A DNA stretch of 33,454 nt from Nitrospinia bacterium (GTDB lineage: Bacteria > Nitrospinota > Nitrospinia > JACRGO01). The position numbers and the translations under genes were made by a program. A model generated the notes under the pieces. It did no database searches. It had not been told where the DNA came from and saw only the letters and a program-made list of their open reading frames with translations. Location of the stretch: NCBI GenBank assembly GCA_029261755.1, contig JAJDAS010000308.1:1-33454 (forward strand). Reading direction: 5' to 3'. Positions 28,953-33,454 of the stretch are shown piece after piece. The number at the start of each line of letters is the position of its first letter. The stretch's first letter is position 1.

Positions 28953-30773
28953 TTGACGAATATAGCACCGGAAACCTCCGAACATTTTAATATCGTCATT
29001 GTGGGTCATGTGGACCACGGCAAATCCACGGTAATCGGTAGGCTTTATGCCGATACCGGGTCGCTTCCCGAAGGCAAGGTGGATAAAATCAAAGCCATCT
29101 GTGAGCAGCAGGGGAAGGAGTTCGAGTATGCCTTCCTCTTTGACGCCTTGCTGGAAGAGCAGGAACAGGGTATTACCATCGACACCGCCAGGACCTTTTT
29201 TGGCTGGGGTTCCAGGAAATACACCATCCTCGACGCCCCCGGCCACAAGGAATTCCTCAAGAACATGATCTCCGGCGCATCCCGTGCCGAAGCAGCCTTG
29301 CTGGTCATTGACGCCCACGAAGGCGTTAAGGCACAGTCCAAGCAGCACGGATATATGCTCAGCCTGCTGGGAATCAAACAGATCACAGTCTTAGTGAACA
29401 AGATGGACCTGGTGGACTACAAAGAGGAGGTCTTTCAAGCTATCGAAAAGGAATACCGCGCCTACTTGGCCGACCTGAAGGTCGTGCCGAAAAGCTTCGT
29501 TCCCATCAGCGCCAAAAAGGGCGACAATATCGTCAACAAAAGCGAACACATGCCATGGTACCAAGGATTCACAGTCTTGGAATCCCTGGAAAAATTCTCC
29601 AAGGAAACACCTCCGGTGGCCCAACTCCTGCGCTTTCCCATCCAGGACGTTTACAAGTTCGACCACAGAAGGATCATTGCTGGCCGGATCACCTCCGGTA
29701 AACTGAAGTTGGGAGACCGCCTGGTCTTTTCTCCTTCCAACAAAACGGCTTCCGTCAAAACCATCGAACTGTTTAACGCTGAAGAGTTGCCCTCGGAAGC
29801 CCGGGCCGGACAATCCACAGGAATCACCCTGGACGAGCAAATCTTCATCGAACGTGGCGAAATCGTTACCCACCAGGAGGGCATCCCCCCGGTCTCCTCC
29901 CTTTTTCGCGGAAATATTTTCTGGATGGGGAGGAAGAGCCTGCTCAAGGGAGGGAAATATATCTTCAGAATTTGCTCCAGAGAGGTGGAGTGCGAGATCG
30001 TGGACATCCATCGGATTGTAGATACCTCGGACCTGGGCACCCAGGAATCGCCCACCGAGGTGGGAAGAAACGAGGTGGCGGAAGTTACTATCCAGACCAA
30101 ATCCGCCATCGCCTTTGACTGTTACTCCGAATTTGAATCCACGGGACGCTTTGTCATCGTCGACGGATACGATGTCTGCGGCGGCGGCATCATCATGGAA
30201 TTCATCTCGGACGAGCAAGAGGCATATAGAAAAGAGGCCCGCGACAGAGATATCCAGTGGGTCAAGGGAGAGGTGAAGATGGTGGACCGTGCGGAACGTT
30301 ACGGACACCGAGCCGCCGTGGTACTATTCTCCGGGGGCAGCCAGGGTATCGTGGAAGCGGCTAGAAAGCTGGAAAAGAAGCTTGTTCAGGAGGGAAGGCA
30401 CGCCTATCTGCTGGACGGAGAAAATCTGCGGCTTGGGCTGGACGTAGACCTTGCCGAGTCTGGTTCCAGGGAAGTAATGAGGCGTTTCGGAGAGGTAACA
30501 AGGCTTCTCATCGACGCCGGCATGATCGTTATTTCCCCCATAAATAATTTCTCCGCAGAAGATGTTCAGGCCCTCAAAACCCTCATCCACCCCGCTCCGG
30601 TGGTATCCATCCATATTTCGGGTGAAGAAGAAGCTCCTTCACCAGGGGTGGACATGTCTCTCGCGGAAGTGAAAAACTTTGAAGCCGCCGCCAGCGAAGT
30701 GGTGGACAAGCTGAAAGAAAAAGGAATCCTCGCCAACATCCTCGGATCTTCCTCTTACTGCTATACCATTTAA
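28953..30773 (+). CDS. cysN: Sulfate adenylyltransferase subunit 1 (CysN) fused to a degenerate adenylylsulfate kinase (CysC-like) domain
   Basis: GTPase motifs '[14 protein letters not shown]', 'DAPGHKEF', 'NKMD' intact; C-terminal domain '[19 protein letters not shown]...[15 protein letters not shown]...[19 protein letters not shown]' is CysC-like without a canonical P-loop. Confidence 0.92.
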   Translation: MTNIAPETSEHFNIVIVGHVDHGKSTVIGRLYADTGSLPEGKVDKIKAICEQQGKEFEYAFLFDALLEEQEQGITIDTARTFFGWGSRKYTILDAPGHKEFLKNMISGASRAEAALLVIDAHEGVKAQSKQHGYMLSLLGIKQITVLVNKMDLVDYKEEVFQAIEKEYRAYLADLKVVPKSFVPISAKKGDNIVNKSEHMPWYQGFTVLESLEKFSKETPPVAQLLRFPIQDVYKFDHRRIIAGRITSGKLKLGDRLVFSPSNKTASVKTIELFNAEELPSEARAGQSTGITLDEQIFIERGEIVTHQEGIPPVSSLFRGNIFWMGRKSLLKGGKYIFRICSREVECEIVDIHRIVDTSDLGTQESPTEVGRNEVAEVTIQTKSAIAFDCYSEFESTGRFVIVDGYDVCGGGIIMEFISDEQEAYRKEARDRDIQWVKGEVKMVDRAERYGHRAAVVLFSGGSQGIVEAARKLEKKLVQEGRHAYLLDGENLRLGLDVDLAESGSREVMRRFGEVTRLLIDAGMIVISPINNFSAEDVQALKTLIHPAPVVSIHISGEEEAPSPGVDMSLAEVKNFEAAASEVVDKLKEKGILANILGSSSYCYTI

Positions 30774-30916
30774 TCCAGCCCATAGCGTAAGCACAACCCA
30801 CCTGCTTTGCACCCTACTCATTGTGCTCTGCGACCCACGCTTCGCTCTCTACACCCAGCTCTTCGCGCCCCGCCCCCCGCTCTACGTCTTACCCATTTTT
30901 CAACGAACAAATTAAC

Positions 30917-30945
30917 TTGACAGACGGGAAATGCCTGGTTAGTAT
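30917..30945 (+). promoter_or_regulatory. Putative sigma70-type promoter
   Basis: TTGACA (30917-30922) - 17 nt - TAGTAT (30940-30945), upstream of the ORF starting at 31063. Confidence 0.55.
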
Positions 30946-31062
30946 AAAAAACTCTGTGGCAAGATTAAAAAGAATGGAGGAGTTGAATTTTTTTTCATTT
31001 CATACTATTATCGCTTCAGCGTCGTTCTAAAAAAAACAGCATCCCATTTATAAGGTTTCTTT

Positions 31063-33282
31063 ATGATTGAAAAAATAAAAGTCAGTTCAGGGGTATACTG
31101 GATCGGCATTCCGGAAGCCGACCTCTATGTTTTATGTGGTTGCCCGGCGGATAGTGTTAAACATCTGATGAAAATGGGCCTGATCAAGACCGTGGAAAGA
31201 GGCGGAATCCCGTTTGAAACAGGCCCAAACGCCATTTTATTGTCCGACATACTGGTCCAGCATGGGAATTTTTCCAACCTTGCGGAATTTCCGGTGCTAC
31301 AGATGTTATACAGGCAGGGGATGATTTTGCCCAACCATCCAAATAATAAAGGGGAAAAACCTATCCTGGTAGGCATGCAAAAACAGATCGAAGCTCAGAT
31401 GAAATACATTTTTACCGGCAACTATGGCTTGTCGTCAGTGGATGAAATCGCCAAAACGGGAGTTTCCAAAAAAAGGGCCAAGGAAATGATGCGTTTGAAG
31501 CTGAAGTTTGCTTTTGGCCAAATCCGTCCAAGCGAAGACCTTCTCGAATCCAGAACTGTTGGATCAGATTTTGTTGAGATAAAAAACGGGGTTATTATAC
31601 GCCGTATCGGCTTCAATCGTTATGAATTTCAATACCTGAGAGAGACGGTGGAGGTTGATCTGAACCTACCCGATGGAGTGGAGTACGAACCGCCTTACAA
31701 ACTGGGATTCCATCAAATAAAGAGGGAATACTTTGCGGTCATTCATTCGGGGGAGGGGGATGGTTGGGACATCAACCGCCCGTGTATGTCCAGCATCCTG
31801 GTTTTCCACGGAAAAATCTACCTCATTGATGCCGGACCTAATATCCTGAGCAGTTTGACATCCCTTGGAATCAGCGTCAATGAAATCGAAGGAATCTTCC
31901 ACACCCACGCCCATGACGACCATTTCTCAGGTTTGACAACACTCATACGTTCGGACCACCGTATCAAATACTATACAACACCCATGGTAAGGGCCTCGGT
32001 ATCCAAAAAACTTGGAGCTTTGATTTCATGGGACAAAGACCACCTGGACCGGTATTTTGATATTTATGATCTTGAACTGGATGCCTGGAACAATATAGAT
32101 GGCTTGGAGATCAAGCCTATCTTTTCCCCGCATCCCGTGGAATGCAATATCTTTCACTTCAGAACTTTTTGGGAAGATGGATATCGAACCTATGCCCATT
32201 GTGCGGACATCGCCTCGGTTGATGTGCTAAAAGGAATGGTTACAGACAAGGCATCGCAACCCGGATTATCTAATAAACTTTACGACCAGGTTTTGTCAGA
32301 CTACCTTACTCCGGCAAATCTAAAAAAAATTGATATTGGTGGAGGAATGATTCACGGAAAGGCGGTGGATTTTGAAGAGGACGAATCTGAAAAGATTATC
32401 TTGTCCCATACAGCCTCGGATCTTACAGTTCAGGAGAAGGGAATAGGCTCCAGCGCTCCTTTTGGAATGGTGGATGTTCTGATTCCCTCAAACCAAGACT
32501 ATACCATGCGTTACGCAGCCCAGCTGCTGAACGTTTATTTTTCTGAAGTTCCACCGGGAGACTTGCGGATGCTGTTGAACTGCAATGTTGTGCCATTCAA
32601 TGCCGGATCCATCCTGGTCAAGGAAGGAAATGAAAATTATTTTGTTTATCTTATTTTGACAGGGATGGTGGAAATGCTTCAGTCGGAAACCGGCGTCAAT
32701 CGGATGCTCTCCGCAGGCTCTTTAATTGGGGAATTGTCCGGCATTTTGAAGGCGCCCTCCATGGAAACCTATCGTGCGGCCAGCTACATTTGGGCGCTGA
32801 AAATGCCAGGGGGCTTGTACCATGAATTTGTAAAGCGGAATAACCTTTACCGAAACATAGAAACAGTTATGGATTGCAGAGACTTTTTGCAAGGTACTTG
32901 GTTATTGGGAGAATCGGTTTCTTATCCTATTCAGAATAAAATCGCCCAGGCCGCGAAGCTGGAGATGTGTGAGGAGGGGAAGCGGTTTCGAGTTAGTGAT
33001 AAACCGGGGCTCTTTCTGCTATACCAGGGGGAACTTCAACTACTGGCTAACAATACAGTAATTGAAGTACTTCGCCCTGGGGAATTTTGCGGAGAAGAGT
33101 CTATACTTTATAACGCCTCAAAATGTTTCGAAATTAGCGTGACAAAACCCTCTGGTATTTACTATATTCCCGGCGATATCATCTCGGAAATTCCCATTGT
33201 CCAGTGGAAACTGTTGGAAACTTTAGAAAGGCGATTGAAAATATTTGGCGGGCCTTTGGAAGACATCAAGCAAGCGGAATAG
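31063..33282 (+). CDS. Metallo-beta-lactamase-fold protein with C-terminal cyclic-nucleotide-binding-like domains
   Basis: MBL motif 'IFHTHAHDDHFSG', further His/Asp candidates 'SPHPVECN', 'YAHCADIAS', 'LSHTASD'; C-terminal cNMP-like 'FNAGSILVKEGNENYFVYLILTGMVEML...SLIGELSGI' and 'FLLYQGELQLLANNTVIEVLRPGEFCGEESIL'. Confidence 0.85.
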   Translation: MIEKIKVSSGVYWIGIPEADLYVLCGCPADSVKHLMKMGLIKTVERGGIPFETGPNAILLSDILVQHGNFSNLAEFPVLQMLYRQGMILPNHPNNKGEKPILVGMQKQIEAQMKYIFTGNYGLSSVDEIAKTGVSKKRAKEMMRLKLKFAFGQIRPSEDLLESRTVGSDFVEIKNGVIIRRIGFNRYEFQYLRETVEVDLNLPDGVEYEPPYKLGFHQIKREYFAVIHSGEGDGWDINRPCMSSILVFHGKIYLIDAGPNILSSLTSLGISVNEIEGIFHTHAHDDHFSGLTTLIRSDHRIKYYTTPMVRASVSKKLGALISWDKDHLDRYFDIYDLELDAWNNIDGLEIKPIFSPHPVECNIFHFRTFWEDGYRTYAHCADIASVDVLKGMVTDKASQPGLSNKLYDQVLSDYLTPANLKKIDIGGGMIHGKAVDFEEDESEKIILSHTASDLTVQEKGIGSSAPFGMVDVLIPSNQDYTMRYAAQLLNVYFSEVPPGDLRMLLNCNVVPFNAGSILVKEGNENYFVYLILTGMVEMLQSETGVNRMLSAGSLIGELSGILKAPSMETYRAASYIWALKMPGGLYHEFVKRNNLYRNIETVMDCRDFLQGTWLLGESVSYPIQNKIAQAAKLEMCEEGKRFRVSDKPGLFLLYQGELQLLANNTVIEVLRPGEFCGEESILYNASKCFEISVTKPSGIYYIPGDIISEIPIVQWKLLETLERRLKIFGGPLEDIKQAE

Positions 33283-33454
33283 CATACTATCTATTGATTG
33301 GATGGCAAACTTTACTTGGAGAAATATTAAAAACCGGCTTCCATGGCCAAAGAGTCACTCGGGATATTTGAAATTTGTTTCCATGGATAAATTAGTAAGG
33401 ATCACATTACTGCGGCAATAATCAGCCCTTCTTCCTACCTTCCTGACTTTACTG

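Noticed and set aside
29391-30308. 305-aa minus-strand ORF
   Set aside because: Antisense to the clearly coding cysN.
30821-31030. 69-aa plus-strand ORF between cysNC and the MBL gene
   Set aside because: Lies in the C-rich spacer and runs through the putative promoter; no SD or recognisable domain.

Overview
The window looks like a chromosomal, largely housekeeping segment of a Gram-negative (Lpt/Mla/porin-bearing) bacterium. About 26 protein genes can be supported by motif recognition: mlaC-like; fthC/ygfA - rny - ymdB-like phosphoesterase; pseG/spsG-like; CBS protein; mutL-guaB; a BamE/SmpA-like lipoprotein; a trmN6-like methyltransferase; a porin-like barrel; coaD - diadenylate cyclase; an unknown membrane-anchored protein; a REC-PAS-PAS-histidine kinase; pgpA; a hemerythrin protein; lptC-lptA-lptB-rpoN-hpf-ptsN-EIIA(Man)-ptsI; metK; cysD-cysNC; and a large MBL-fold protein with C-terminal cNMP-binding-like domains. 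No mobile element, CRISPR array, tRNA or rRNA was recognised. The most interesting points are: (i) a diadenylate (c-di-AMP) cyclase with an archaeal DacZ-like architecture, 4 nt downstream of coaD; (ii) a CysN-CysC fusion whose APS-kinase P-loop is destroyed; (iii) a 739-aa MBL plus cNMP-binding protein behind a strong sigma70-type promoter; (iv) a candidate 6S RNA upstream of the 5-formyl-THF cyclo-ligase gene; (v) a regulatory PTS cluster with no HPr; and (vi) several unexplained repeats and hairpins. All calls are from reading the sequence; no database search was run.
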